IMG/VR virus record: IMGVR_UViG_3300028909_000018
Coordinates: 43,555-107,554 of that record
DNA length: 64,000 bases
Source: a virus
Reading direction: 5' to 3' (one strand)
Shown here: positions 22,746-30,837 of the stretch, in pieces
Numbering within the stretch: the first letter of the stretch is position 1
Layout: each line of letters begins with the position of its first letter
Translations under genes and position numbers: made by a program
The notes under the pieces: model-generated
Databases searched by the model: none
What the model was told of the DNA's origin: nothing
Seen by the model: only the letters and a program-made list of their open reading frames with translations

Positions 22746-25447
22746 CCTCCCGCGACACAGGCCAATTCCTGCGTATTTGTTGTTGAGTCTTCCTTCTCGA
22801 ATTCAACCAGTGACGACCAGTCAACGTTCTGAGGCATCTTCGCCACCAGACTTTCATATTCTTCTGAATTACACTCGGTGAATGGTGCCTGCTGATAGAC
22901 AGTATCACCCTCTTCGGCAGGCAAGAACGAAACGCCGCTCATCCATTCAAAGTTTTTATAGACCCATGCGCCGACTTCCAACCATTCATCTTCCTTGACG
23001 GAGATGGTGACGGAAGGCTTATGCTCACAATAATCCTTCTGATAGGCCAACCAAAGTTCAAGATGTTCGATGGCCGAGATTTCCTTACGCCCGATGGAGC
23101 CGGGAGCAGACTTGATTGGAAATTTAAAACAGACGACATTCTTTGGGTCCATCACATCAGTCTCCCATGGGAAGCCAGCATCCATCATGAACTTCGTCAG
23201 AGGGTCTTTCAGATCGTTTCTCACATACCGCACATAGGTTGGTGAGTAGGATGGATGGAAGCCTGATGAGGTTCCGTTGAAGGCCGACGAGGTACCTTCT
23301 GGCTTGATACAGGTGATGGCGACGGAGGCATTGATGCCGATTTCCTTGGCCACCTTCATATTTGTTCTGATGGCTTCCGCCTTCATAGAAGTTCGGAAAT
23401 TTTCAAAATCAAATTGAGCATTTTCATCAAACTCATTATTCTCATAGGCCTGACCATTCGTCCAACCATTATCGAAGACGCCATTGAGAGAGACACCCAG
23501 CAAACGCTCTTCCTCACAATTACGCTGCCACTTCTTTTTCAGATATTTAAAATCTGTGAAGCAAGACTGGAAGGTGCCAAGGATCGTCGCCAACTTGATT
23601 TTATTCAGGATGGATTGCTTACTGTCATCCTCATAAATCTGGACTGATGTCAGGTTACAGAATTCATAGGGACGTAGAATGATTTCCGCGCAATTATGGA
23701 CAACAATAAAATCTGCAATAAAATTATGAGTGTCTTCCACACTAAGATCATAAACATCTGTAATCGGTCCTTCTTGAATAGAAATTACATTTGCATATTG
23801 ATGTAAATTGCTTTTTAAATCTTCTGGGATAGGAATAATTACCTTGGCCCCATGTCTAGAATTTTCGGGAGAAATAAATCCAATATTATTTACACATTTA
23901 TCATTATATCCCACAACCCCATGATTATTTGGCTGTTCTATGCCGGTTAAACGCGCATGATCTTCATGAGACAAACATTCTAAATTATCAATATCATTAT
24001 TATATGTATCTCCATCAATATGATGTACATCATATCCGACAGGAATTTTTCCATAGTAAGCCTCGAAAACTAATCTATGTTCCATCACAATTTCTTGTTT
24101 TGTTTGTGTGGTTAATTTTACACCAGAATATGCTGCCCCCCTACGATTTCTGGTAAGATGAACTACTCTATCACCAATTTTTATATTCTGTGCTTCCAGC
24201 CACCCACGACCTTCTACATAAATCTTATGGTCGGGTGTACAAATCAATTCTTTACAAGAAGAAATTGTAATTTTCAATGTATTAGCCTTTTTCTTACTAA
24301 TCCAAGAAGCAGAAGAATTTCTAATACAAAGTTTACCATTTTTGTCCATAGAATAAACCATGGTTGGTTCCTTAATATCTTTAATTTTTACTCTTCCATG
24401 GATCGTTTCGACCATACTATCGGGATGAAGACATGGATTTACCCCGAATTCATGGTTGGTGTCACGTTGCGGAGCATCCTCAAAGTTGATTGAACGATAT
24501 TCGTTGGCGTTGTCAATCACGCGCCTGATGGCCTTGCGGGAGACGATCCCACGTTCCCCAGAATGAGACTCGTAAAGGCTCAACCATTCCTTCATGAAGA
24601 CGCCCATGTCGGGCTTCTCATTATATACAGCCGAGTTATTGGCGAGGCGACGATAAGGATTGGTCTTCCACCACGTCCCGCTCTTGGCGTCGCGCATACG
24701 GTCATCATTAAGGTCGGAGAGCGAGATAAGCGCCGAACGACGCACACCACCAACCACGACGATATCCGCCACCTTACAGGCTATATCATGTGCCTCTAGC
24801 GTGGTGAGACGACGACCAGCCGCCTTCTTGAAGGTGTTGAGTGTGAAGCGTAGAAGTTCGACCAATGGGTCCGGTCCACTAGAACGACCACCCATGGTCT
24901 TCAGACGAGCCCCGGCAGGCCGAAGCTTGCTCACGTCCCACTTGGGTATTTGACCAATCATCAACAGGCTCAAAAACTCGCGGTAGCCCTTGGACCAGCC
25001 AAGGCGAGAGTCATCAAAGATGATGGTTGTGTCTGACTCAAAGAAGGTGTCGGGCAACTCAGGAAGCTGCTTGACGTTATCCGACTCGACGGAATAGCCG
25101 ACGCCTGTGCCTGACATGAGGATGGCCATTTCCTCATCGAACGACTTCATGTCATCCATCGGAAGGTAGGCGCAATTATACAGGGCGACATGGTTCTTCT
25201 TCGCGGCGGGACCAGCCGTCATCAGAGCCCTCATCGAAGGCATGATATCATGGTTCAGAACGGCATTGTATAATTCGTCATAGTAAGGAGCGATATCGTA
25301 GTTATGCTTCTCCTTCAAAGACTCCCCAATGAAATCAAAGTATCTTTTTACGGTCTCTGACCAAGTCTCTCGTCTATTCTTACTATCAATGTATCGTGCA
25401 TACCGGCTCGTAAAAATGAACTGTGAATATAGTGAATCCTTAAACAT
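22733..25447 (-). CDS. nrdJ: class II (B12-dependent) ribonucleotide reductase with intein
   Basis: The exteins form a monomeric adenosylcobalamin-dependent RNR: PSMRALMTAGPA, LYNCAYLP (first active-site Cys), LMSGTGVGYSVE, SGERGI, NP-CAEI (radical-site Cys) and a C-terminal CVAGGC redox pair. It makes dNTPs without a separate radical subunit, so neither NrdA nor NrdB is needed. Residues 339-585 are an intein inserted just before the NPC cysteine. Without the intein the enzyme is 657 residues, normal for phage NrdJ. It lies next to thyX. Confidence 0.92.
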   Translation of the reverse strand: MFKDSLYSQFIFTSRYARYIDSKNRRETWSETVKRYFDFIGESLKEKHNYDIAPYYDELYNAVLNHDIMPSMRALMTAGPAAKKNHVALYNCAYLPMDDMKSFDEEMAILMSGTGVGYSVESDNVKQLPELPDTFFESDTTIIFDDSRLGWSKGYREFLSLLMIGQIPKWDVSKLRPAGARLKTMGGRSSGPDPLVELLRFTLNTFKKAAGRRLTTLEAHDIACKVADIVVVGGVRRSALISLSDLNDDRMRDAKSGTWWKTNPYRRLANNSAVYNEKPDMGVFMKEWLSLYESHSGERGIVSRKAIRRVIDNANEYRSINFEDAPQRDTNHEFGVNPCLHPDSMVETIHGRVKIKDIKEPTMVYSMDKNGKLCIRNSSASWISKKKANTLKITISSCKELICTPDHKIYVEGRGWLEAQNIKIGDRVVHLTRNRRGAAYSGVKLTTQTKQEIVMEHRLVFEAYYGKIPVGYDVHHIDGDTYNNDIDNLECLSHEDHARLTGIEQPNNHGVVGYNDKCVNNIGFISPENSRHGAKVIIPIPEDLKSNLHQYANVISIQEGPITDVYDLSVEDTHNFIADFIVVHNCAEIILRPYEFCNLTSVQIYEDDSKQSILNKIKLATILGTFQSCFTDFKYLKKKWQRNCEEERLLGVSLNGVFDNGWTNGQAYENNEFDENAQFDFENFRTSMKAEAIRTNMKVAKEIGINASVAITCIKPEGTSSAFNGTSSGFHPSYSPTYVRYVRNDLKDPLTKFMMDAGFPWETDVMDPKNVVCFKFPIKSAPGSIGRKEISAIEHLELWLAYQKDYCEHKPSVTISVKEDEWLEVGAWVYKNFEWMSGVSFLPAEEGDTVYQQAPFTECNSEEYESLVAKMPQNVDWSSLVEFEKEDSTTNTQELACVAGGCTF
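23693..24433 (-). mobile_element. RNR intein with HNH endonuclease domain
   Basis: The 247-residue insert begins CLHPDSMVET (block A), has a CTPDHKIYVEG block B, and ends DTHNFIADFIVVHN followed by Cys (blocks F and G). Between them HHIDGDTYNNDIDNLECL with SHEDH is an HNH homing endonuclease core. The splice partners Cys1, the penultimate His, the terminal Asn and Cys+1 are all present, so splicing should work. Its DNA is visibly richer in A+T than the flanking nrdJ sequence, which suggests recent arrival. Confidence 0.93.
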
Positions 25448-25790
25448 CTTGCTCCTTATTATTTTTATTTTTTATGAAATCTCTGTAATCGTCTTTTAAA
25501 TCACCGTTGTCGTCATAACAACCATATCCATTGTTGACGTATTGATCATATGCTTCTAACACGGATACTGGTAACGGCGGTTCTTTTTCTTTTCTTGTGA
25601 TTATTACTTCTTGTGTATAGAAGTTTCCATCATAATCACAAAGACATTCACCTATCACATAATGTTGAAAAACTACCTTCCAAATACTAGACTTGATTTG
25701 TTGACGTGTATACTCATTATTAGGTTCGAAGAGATGATAAGAAACAGCCGCCTTTATATCTTCAATAAAATTTAGTGGTGTTTCACTCAT
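25440..25790 (-). CDS. hypothetical protein, 116 aa
   Basis: An acidic protein (many Asp, Glu, Tyr) without recognised motifs. It is placed between thyX and nrdJ with overlaps of four and eight bases, so it is part of the nucleotide operon. Confidence 0.55.
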   Translation of the reverse strand: MSETPLNFIEDIKAAVSYHLFEPNNEYTRQQIKSSIWKVVFQHYVIGECLCDYDGNFYTQEVIITRKEKEPPLPVSVLEAYDQYVNNGYGCYDDNGDLKDDYRDFIKNKNNKEQDV

Positions 25791-26740
25791 AACGTTTGCT
25801 CGATAATCTTACGGTACTGAATCCATGGAAAGGCCAGATTACTTCTGATATAATCATCGTCTCCACCATATCCCGTAGGGTCTTCTGTCCATGTCGCCAT
25901 CTTGGCCTGATGCTCGAAAGGACTTGCATGAATTGGATTGGCGTCACGAAGCAATTCAAACCGTTGAAATTCCTTTTCCAGACTGGCGTTACCGTCGAAA
26001 GGAGCGTAAGAAACTCTGGCGCATCTGGCGACGGAAAGCTTCAGAAGTGGAATATATAATTCTTCTCCATTATGTTGATTATCATTTTCCAAAATAGAAG
26101 TATAATCATCTACAGAAATATAAGGAAGATGCCACTCCGTTGGATAAAGAACTTGGTATACGCCTTTAGTTTTTTCTTGGATGACCCGAGCGATTTCCTT
26201 GTCCATGACCTTGGCCAACTCGCGGATTTCCGGCATGGCGTCTTTATGAATACGGAGGGCGAAGTAGTTATCCCAATCGGTGGCGGTGATCAGCGTATCA
26301 ATGTAGCCGAACCACTCCAGAGGACGATTGGCCCACTGTTTATGAACACCCTTGTATGACAACCACTTGGAGAAACGTTGTGTCTCCTTGGCGAAACGAT
26401 TCCATTCCTTTTGAATTTCGTCCTGCTCTTCGATAGAAAACTTTTCAAAAGATTGCATTCCCGGCTGATTTTTCATGAAGTAGGGTGTATAAATTTCTTC
26501 TGCCAGTAAATTCTTTACAGGCACGGCCCGACTAGAACGAGCGTTGCGTGAAAATGCCCTATGCGTTATTACTTCAGAATGAATGATGCGTGGATAGCGG
26601 ATTTGGATTGTGATAAGCGGTTTACCACATGAAGGCCAAGAAGTAAGTGTTTTACCACCTAAAGAATCGAAAGTAAGTGTTTTACCACATGAAGGCTCGG
26701 AAATAAGAATTACCTTAGCCTGAAAATCAGTCTCTTTCAA
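25787..26740 (-). CDS. thyX: flavin-dependent thymidylate synthase
   Basis: The signature THRAFSRNARSSRAVP corresponds to the ThyX motif (R)HRxxSxNxxSxR. It converts dUMP to dTMP using FAD, NADPH and methylene-tetrahydrofolate. At 317 residues it belongs to the long phage form. Residues about 16-42 contain three copies of a ten-residue unit (SCGKTLTF-type) just before IQIRYPRIIHSEVI, where other long ThyX proteins have a single copy. Confidence 0.9.
   Translation of the reverse strand: MKETDFQAKVILISEPSCGKTLTFDSLGGKTLTSWPSCGKPLITIQIRYPRIIHSEVITHRAFSRNARSSRAVPVKNLLAEEIYTPYFMKNQPGMQSFEKFSIEEQDEIQKEWNRFAKETQRFSKWLSYKGVHKQWANRPLEWFGYIDTLITATDWDNYFALRIHKDAMPEIRELAKVMDKEIARVIQEKTKGVYQVLYPTEWHLPYISVDDYTSILENDNQHNGEELYIPLLKLSVARCARVSYAPFDGNASLEKEFQRFELLRDANPIHASPFEHQAKMATWTEDPTGYGGDDDYIRSNLAFPWIQYRKIIEQTL
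26611..26700. repeat. three 30-bp tandem units inside thyX
   Basis: Units start at about 26611, 26641 and 26671 and share TTTTACCAC. Each encodes about ten residues ending GGKTLT or CGKTLT, so the frame is preserved. This looks like replication slippage in a coding region. Confidence 0.8.
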
Positions 26741-26763
26741 AAATAGCTCCTTGGTGTGTTGGT

Positions 26764-26771
26764 TATTTATC
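26764..26771 (-). promoter_or_regulatory. late-type promoter box upstream of thyX
   Basis: GATAAATA on the minus strand, 24 bases before the thyX ATG. Confidence 0.5.
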
Positions 26772-26781
26772 GATTTTGGGT

Positions 26782-27792
26782 TTATGAGAAGTTTCGCGAG
26801 ATAATCTCTGCTTGGGCTCTAAGTCCTTGGAAAGTATGAGAAGAAATGACTTCTTCGACATATTTTACGGACAGACCCCCTAAAATCATCGCATTGATAT
26901 CTTTTTTTTGTATGGACCGTGGCCAGATGACCACTTTATATCCCGCCTTGATGGCCTTCTCGATTTTCTTCTTGGTTTCGGGATGCCGAGGCTCATTATC
27001 ATAACAAAAAACAAGGTTCTCTTTGTCGAAATTCTTCATGGATGATACCATGTCATTACCCAGCGTGGCAAGAGAATTTTCTAAAAATAGAGCATCTAAT
27101 GGACCTTCTAAAACGATAGTGGTCTTGGTCTTATCCCATCGTTCTAGGCCGAAGACATGCGGCACATTCTCGTCAAGAATAATATTGATATACCGTTGAC
27201 TGTTTTTTGGATCGAGGGATCGACCAGCAAAGCCGAAGAAGTCGCCACTCTCCGACAGGAAGGGGATCACCAGCCGCTCTTCGTCATGCTTCAATGCTCC
27301 CTCACTGAATTTATTAGGAATCAAATCATTTGTATATTTTCGAAAGTTGGGACACTTGAACAGCAACCCCAGACGATTCTCTGGAATCTTTCTCCCAAGC
27401 ACATACTGTTTCATGGCGTCGTCGTCAGGAAGGTCTTTAATCGAGCAGAGAGAAGGCGTGACCAGCTTCGACTTGAATTCTGGTGCCTTGGTCTTATAAT
27501 CCAAGACCTGTTCCTTCTTGGGTCTAAAAAGCTTCTCGCGGATATATTCCCTGAAGAGACTGGCGTCTTGATCGTTGAGAAAATCATCGAAGCTGCGGGA
27601 CTTGCCACACTTATGACACTTAAAAAATGTTGTTCCGTCATGTTCGAACACGTCACCACGAGCCCTACGCGGATTGCGCTTGGAGTCTCCACAATATGGA
27701 CATGAGAAATTATAGAGATTGTCGGATTTCTTTTTGAAATTTCTAAGCTGGGCCGACACGAAGCTAAGATATTTAATTACTAAATAATTCAT
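26782..27792 (-). CDS. 61: DNA primase gp61
   Basis: An N-terminal zinc ribbon (CPYC at about 31-34, CHKC at about 59-62) is followed by the TOPRIM core (VIPFL... FFGFAGRSLDPK, TTIVLEGPLDALF, VFCYDNEP). In T4 gp61 makes pentamer primers with gp41. The 336-residue length matches (T4: 342). A sigma70-like promoter lies about 25 bases upstream. Confidence 0.92.
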   Translation of the reverse strand: MNYLVIKYLSFVSAQLRNFKKKSDNLYNFSCPYCGDSKRNPRRARGDVFEHDGTTFFKCHKCGKSRSFDDFLNDQDASLFREYIREKLFRPKKEQVLDYKTKAPEFKSKLVTPSLCSIKDLPDDDAMKQYVLGRKIPENRLGLLFKCPNFRKYTNDLIPNKFSEGALKHDEERLVIPFLSESGDFFGFAGRSLDPKNSQRYINIILDENVPHVFGLERWDKTKTTIVLEGPLDALFLENSLATLGNDMVSSMKNFDKENLVFCYDNEPRHPETKKKIEKAIKAGYKVVIWPRSIQKKDINAMILGGLSVKYVEEVISSHTFQGLRAQAEIISRNFS

Positions 27793-27813
27793 CTACCCTC
27801 CAATGGAAGGTGG

Positions 27814-27842
27814 AAGATATTCCCGTTTTAGAAGTTTGTCAA
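27814..27842 (-). promoter_or_regulatory. sigma70-like promoter upstream of primase
   Basis: TTGACA, 17-base spacer, TATCTT on the minus strand, about 22 bases before the gene 61 ATG. Confidence 0.5.
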
Positions 27843-27844
27843 GA

Positions 27845-28249
27845 TCATTCCATGATCTGGTCGGAATGAATTTTTTGAAGGGATATGTGCGGCACCTTGT
27901 TCAAGACGAGGACATTTATGAAGTTTAGATATACACTATATTTTACCAATGAGGCCGACAACACCCACATGGCCAAAACAACATGGCTGGAATTATGAAT
28001 ATAATTAAAATAACCATCAATACATGTGACGACACCTAACATCATCTGACAGTAGAGACCCAACTGACCTACCTTCACCGTCCATTTTCCTATAATATTA
28101 CTTTCCGAAGAAGAAAATATATCCCACTTGGCACGTTGAATAATGCAGGCAAAGGTGATTCCAATGCCTGCTGTCATCTCGATGATATTCCAAAAATCTA
28201 TAGGTAAAATATAGATGAAGAATAAATTAAAGTTGTCTATGAAGTTCAT
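27845..28249 (-). CDS. four-helix membrane protein, 134 aa
   Basis: Hydrophobic segments at about 8-40, 60-78 and 90-125. No family is recognised. It overlaps the next membrane protein by four bases, so the two are a unit and may act together, for example in lysis timing or superinfection control. Confidence 0.6.
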   Translation of the reverse strand: MNFIDNFNLFFIYILPIDFWNIIEMTAGIGITFACIIQRAKWDIFSSSESNIIGKWTVKVGQLGLYCQMMLGVVTCIDGYFNYIHNSSHVVLAMWVLSASLVKYSVYLNFINVLVLNKVPHISLQKIHSDQIME

Positions 28250-28656
28250 CCTCTAGTCCCACCCTTTTCCTTTTCCTTTTTCCATGGAATGATACGATCA
28301 ATAATTGTGGCCACAATTTCTGAAAATGTATTTGTTCTAAGATTTCTAATCATATATTGTGTGATATTCACACCGAACATAGATAAAAAGAATGAGGCGG
28401 CAATCTGCGGCATCAGCGGTTCCCATGTGTGAATAATCTGAGAGCCAAATATACCGAAGAATAATCCGATCATCACATTAATAAAGATATTAAATATAGA
28501 TTGATCCTGCCCAAGGGAAACAGTCAGAAGTGATCCGCCGAGAGAGACAACCCAGATACCAACAGACGGTTCGATACCGGACCCGAGCATAACTAAGGCC
28601 CCCCCCACTATCGAAACAAAATATTTTATACCAAAAAGGTGACTCCAATCTATCAT
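28246..28656 (-). CDS. membrane protein, holin-like topology, 136 aa
   Basis: Three to four hydrophobic segments (about 10-28, 30-48, 55-75, 83-100) and a short basic C-terminal tail (PWKKEKEKGG). This is the topology of a class I or III holin, but no holin family can be assigned. It follows a late-transcribed gene by one base. Another holin candidate is at 42519. Confidence 0.5.
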   Translation of the reverse strand: MIDWSHLFGIKYFVSIVGGALVMLGSGIEPSVGIWVVSLGGSLLTVSLGQDQSIFNIFINVMIGLFFGIFGSQIIHTWEPLMPQIAASFFLSMFGVNITQYMIRNLRTNTFSEIVATIIDRIIPWKKEKEKGGTRG

Positions 28657-28657
28657 C

Positions 28658-29053
28658 TCATTCTCCTTCTTGGCTTACGTCTTTTTTCTTTTTCTTTTTC
28701 TGTCCCAAAAGTGGATCGAAAGTCTGAATTGGCCCCTGTGTCGATGACGAGTTTCCCATGGCGTTAGTAGGTGCCTCACCGTCTTCATTCATCTTCAGAC
28801 GATGCTTGTAACGCTGGAGCAGGGAAGGCTTCTTACGCTTACCCATCAACTCGACACCCTCACCAAAAATTTTCTTTAGTTCTGATTGATCCTTCTTCTC
28901 AATCTTGTCATGGGCAAGAGAGATGAATTTACGATGTTTTTGAATAAGAGCCTGATTTGCCTTACCAGAAATGTAAGACTTCATTTGCTTTTCCAGCGTC
29001 TTGGTGATGAATTTATCCAGAGTCTTATTATCTAGTTCGTTGATTTGAGACAT
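28658..29053 (-). CDS. hypothetical protein, probably virion-related
   Basis: Lysine-rich helical N-terminal part (1-95), then a proline/serine-rich linker and a QKKKKKKDV tail. A GPIQTFDPLL motif near the C-terminus occurs in late proteins of T4-like phages. A late-type box lies about 30 bases upstream. Confidence 0.55.
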   Translation of the reverse strand: MSQINELDNKTLDKFITKTLEKQMKSYISGKANQALIQKHRKFISLAHDKIEKKDQSELKKIFGEGVELMGKRKKPSLLQRYKHRLKMNEDGEAPTNAMGNSSSTQGPIQTFDPLLGQKKKKKKDVSQEGE

Positions 29054-29078
29054 GACTTTTCCTTAGAATGAATGTCTC

Positions 29079-29477
29079 CTATTTATCCCTTGAAAATTCT
29101 CTAAGTTTGGTGATGATTACTTCATCCATCTGGATATCCGTCGTGTCAAATATTTTTCCATCAACCGAATCGACTATAACAGGGAGTATATTTAAATATA
29201 CTAGGAAGGGTTTAATATATTTCATCTGATCAATCATTTTCAAAAATAACATTCTATTTAAAAATTTCGGCCCGAATACATTATTTAAAATAATGATGTG
29301 ATTTAGGACTAGCCTTTCGTCTATATTCTTACTGGACTCATACCTTGTAAAAATCTTCTTAAGGTATTTGATACGCTTAAGGTCGTCTAGAAATTCCTCC
29401 GTCCCGCTACATTGTGCGTTTCGGTAGTGTGTGGCACAGAGAAGTAAATAGTTGTCGTGAGTTAAATTGTCCTTCAT
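29079..29477 (-). CDS. hypothetical protein, 132 aa, possibly leaderless
   Basis: A helical protein with a ILNNVFGPKFLNRMLFLKMI segment. The TATAAATA box ends only six bases before the ATG, so the late transcript would start at or next to the initiation codon. No internal start looks better. Ends in TAG. Confidence 0.5.
   Translation of the reverse strand: MKDNLTHDNYLLLCATHYRNAQCSGTEEFLDDLKRIKYLKKIFTRYESSKNIDERLVLNHIIILNNVFGPKFLNRMLFLKMIDQMKYIKPFLVYLNILPVIVDSVDGKIFDTTDIQMDEVIITKLREFSRDK
29080..29087 (-). promoter_or_regulatory. late-type promoter box
   Basis: GATAAATA on the minus strand overlapping the previous stop and upstream of the gene starting at 29053. Confidence 0.55.
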
Positions 29478-29483
29478 AACAAC

Positions 29484-29491
29484 TATTTATA
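29484..29491 (-). promoter_or_regulatory. late-type promoter box, leaderless geometry
   Basis: TATAAATA on the minus strand, six bases before the ATG at 29477. Confidence 0.55.
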
Positions 29492-29494
29492 GTA

Positions 29495-29890
29495 TTATTT
29501 AGAAGTGTCGCAGTCTACACCACAATCTTTAGACTTGGCATTAGCACGACCACTAATAAGTTTGTTAAGTTTGTCATAGAAGTCACGATCCTGATGATAA
29601 TCTTCTGGCACCTGACCATTATAACCACTAATCTGACCTAGATTATTAAAATGCTTGGAAGCAAATGAGTGGGCGATGATGGCAAGATCATGTTTTGTGA
29701 GGTCTTTATCCTTTGTAGTACCAGCAGAAATGGCCTGATGACGACCAACCATTTTCTGATGATGCACTTGATTGGCGAAGATTTCTTCTCTCGCTTCACG
29801 ATCCTTGGCGTGATATGCCTCGTTGATGGTATCGAAACCAAGTAATTCCGCCGCTGCCTTGTTGATGTTATTAAGTTGTGAAAGTCTCAT
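29495..29890 (-). CDS. hypothetical protein, 131 aa
   Basis: Histidine-rich helical protein (HHQKMVGRHQA, SFASKHFNNLG). It ends in two Cys residues close together (CGVDC). It sits in a run of late genes and may be a minor virion protein. Family unknown. Confidence 0.55.
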   Translation of the reverse strand: MRLSQLNNINKAAAELLGFDTINEAYHAKDREAREEIFANQVHHQKMVGRHQAISAGTTKDKDLTKHDLAIIAHSFASKHFNNLGQISGYNGQVPEDYHQDRDFYDKLNKLISGRANAKSKDCGVDCDTSK

Positions 29891-29901
29891 TTAAAATCTC
29901 C

Positions 29902-30195
29902 TTAGAATGATGTTAGACCAACACGCTTAATGGTGTTGTTCGATGTGGCGACGTAAATATAGGTTCCATCAGACCAAATCGATCCACCGATCACATTTGC
30001 TGTTGAATTTGCAGGCGTATTATTTTGTTTCAAAACCAGATTGTTGGCCCATAGAGTAGAATTAGAAAACAGATTAGAGACCTGAATCAGAACATCTCCA
30101 CCCGAGACATTGCTGACGGCAACAACCTGATCGGTTCCATCGGCGTTATTCTTAGTTTGAATCGCGCTTAGTTTGATTGAGTTATTACCGGCCAT
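29902..30195 (-). CDS. small virion-like protein, 97 aa
   Basis: Asn/Ser/Thr-rich, beta-rich sequence (VSNVSGGDVLIQVSNLFSNS, GGSIWSDGTYIYVATSNN), typical of phage fibre or decoration proteins. It directly follows the 197-residue structural protein. Confidence 0.55.
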   Translation of the reverse strand: MAGNNSIKLSAIQTKNNADGTDQVVAVSNVSGGDVLIQVSNLFSNSTLWANNLVLKQNNTPANSTANVIGGSIWSDGTYIYVATSNNTIKRVGLTSF

Positions 30196-30204
30196 GTTTT
30201 ACTC

Positions 30205-30798
30205 TTATACGTTAGGGAATAAATTTGTATTGGAAGCACTCTGCATCGACTTCATGGAAACCAATGTTTCTCTATTGATTCTGCCTGCACGACCACCAAG
30301 AGTAAGGGTAACAGTTGCGCCTGATCCACCAGTTGCGCCGCCTGTTGAGTTAGCCCATGTCTGTGTCACGTAGGCAGTATTTGGAAATCCAAATCCAGCA
30401 GAGTTTGTGGTGAAGGAAAGAATACCACCAGTTGCATTTGTGACAGGATGGAACGTCGCATTCGCGCAACCATTGCCAGAAATTGTCAGAACGTCGGTGT
30501 TATTATAAGAAAGACCACCGGGAGACGCGGCAAGAGACATTACTGGTCCTGTTCCTTGTCTGACAAGAACCCATCCCGGCTGAGAAAGATTAGTCGCATG
30601 GTTGGCCTGTGCAGCCTGAATCATCGTCTTTGTCACACCATAGAGACCGACGATCATTCCGTTTGTTGTCGCGGAAGGCGTGGTGTTATGATATAGTGTT
30701 GAGCCGTTGGCATGTTGACCAGCGTTTTGGCTGTTAATGAATAACTGCTTTTCTTTTGGCGCTGAAGCCGATACGTCTGAATTTCCCCAAAGTGGCAT
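30205..30798 (-). CDS. T4-superfamily structural protein (MPLWG family)
   Basis: The opening MPLWGNSDVSASAPKEKQLF is typical of a structural protein conserved in T4-like cyanophages and relatives. The rest is Gly/Ser/Thr-rich beta sequence (GGATGGSGATVTLTLGGRAG). A late-type box lies 28 bases upstream with AAAAGGAAAACAAA as ribosome site. Exact position in the particle is unknown. Confidence 0.7.
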   Translation of the reverse strand: MPLWGNSDVSASAPKEKQLFINSQNAGQHANGSTLYHNTTPSATTNGMIVGLYGVTKTMIQAAQANHATNLSQPGWVLVRQGTGPVMSLAASPGGLSYNNTDVLTISGNGCANATFHPVTNATGGILSFTTNSAGFGFPNTAYVTQTWANSTGGATGGSGATVTLTLGGRAGRINRETLVSMKSMQSASNTNLFPNV

Positions 30799-30826
30799 TT
30801 TGTTTTCCTTTTCTTATTATTTTTAT

Positions 30827-30834
30827 TATTTATT
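30827..30834 (-). promoter_or_regulatory. late-type promoter box
   Basis: AATAAATA on the minus strand, 28 bases before the ATG at 30798. Confidence 0.5.
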
Positions 30835-30837
30835 GTA

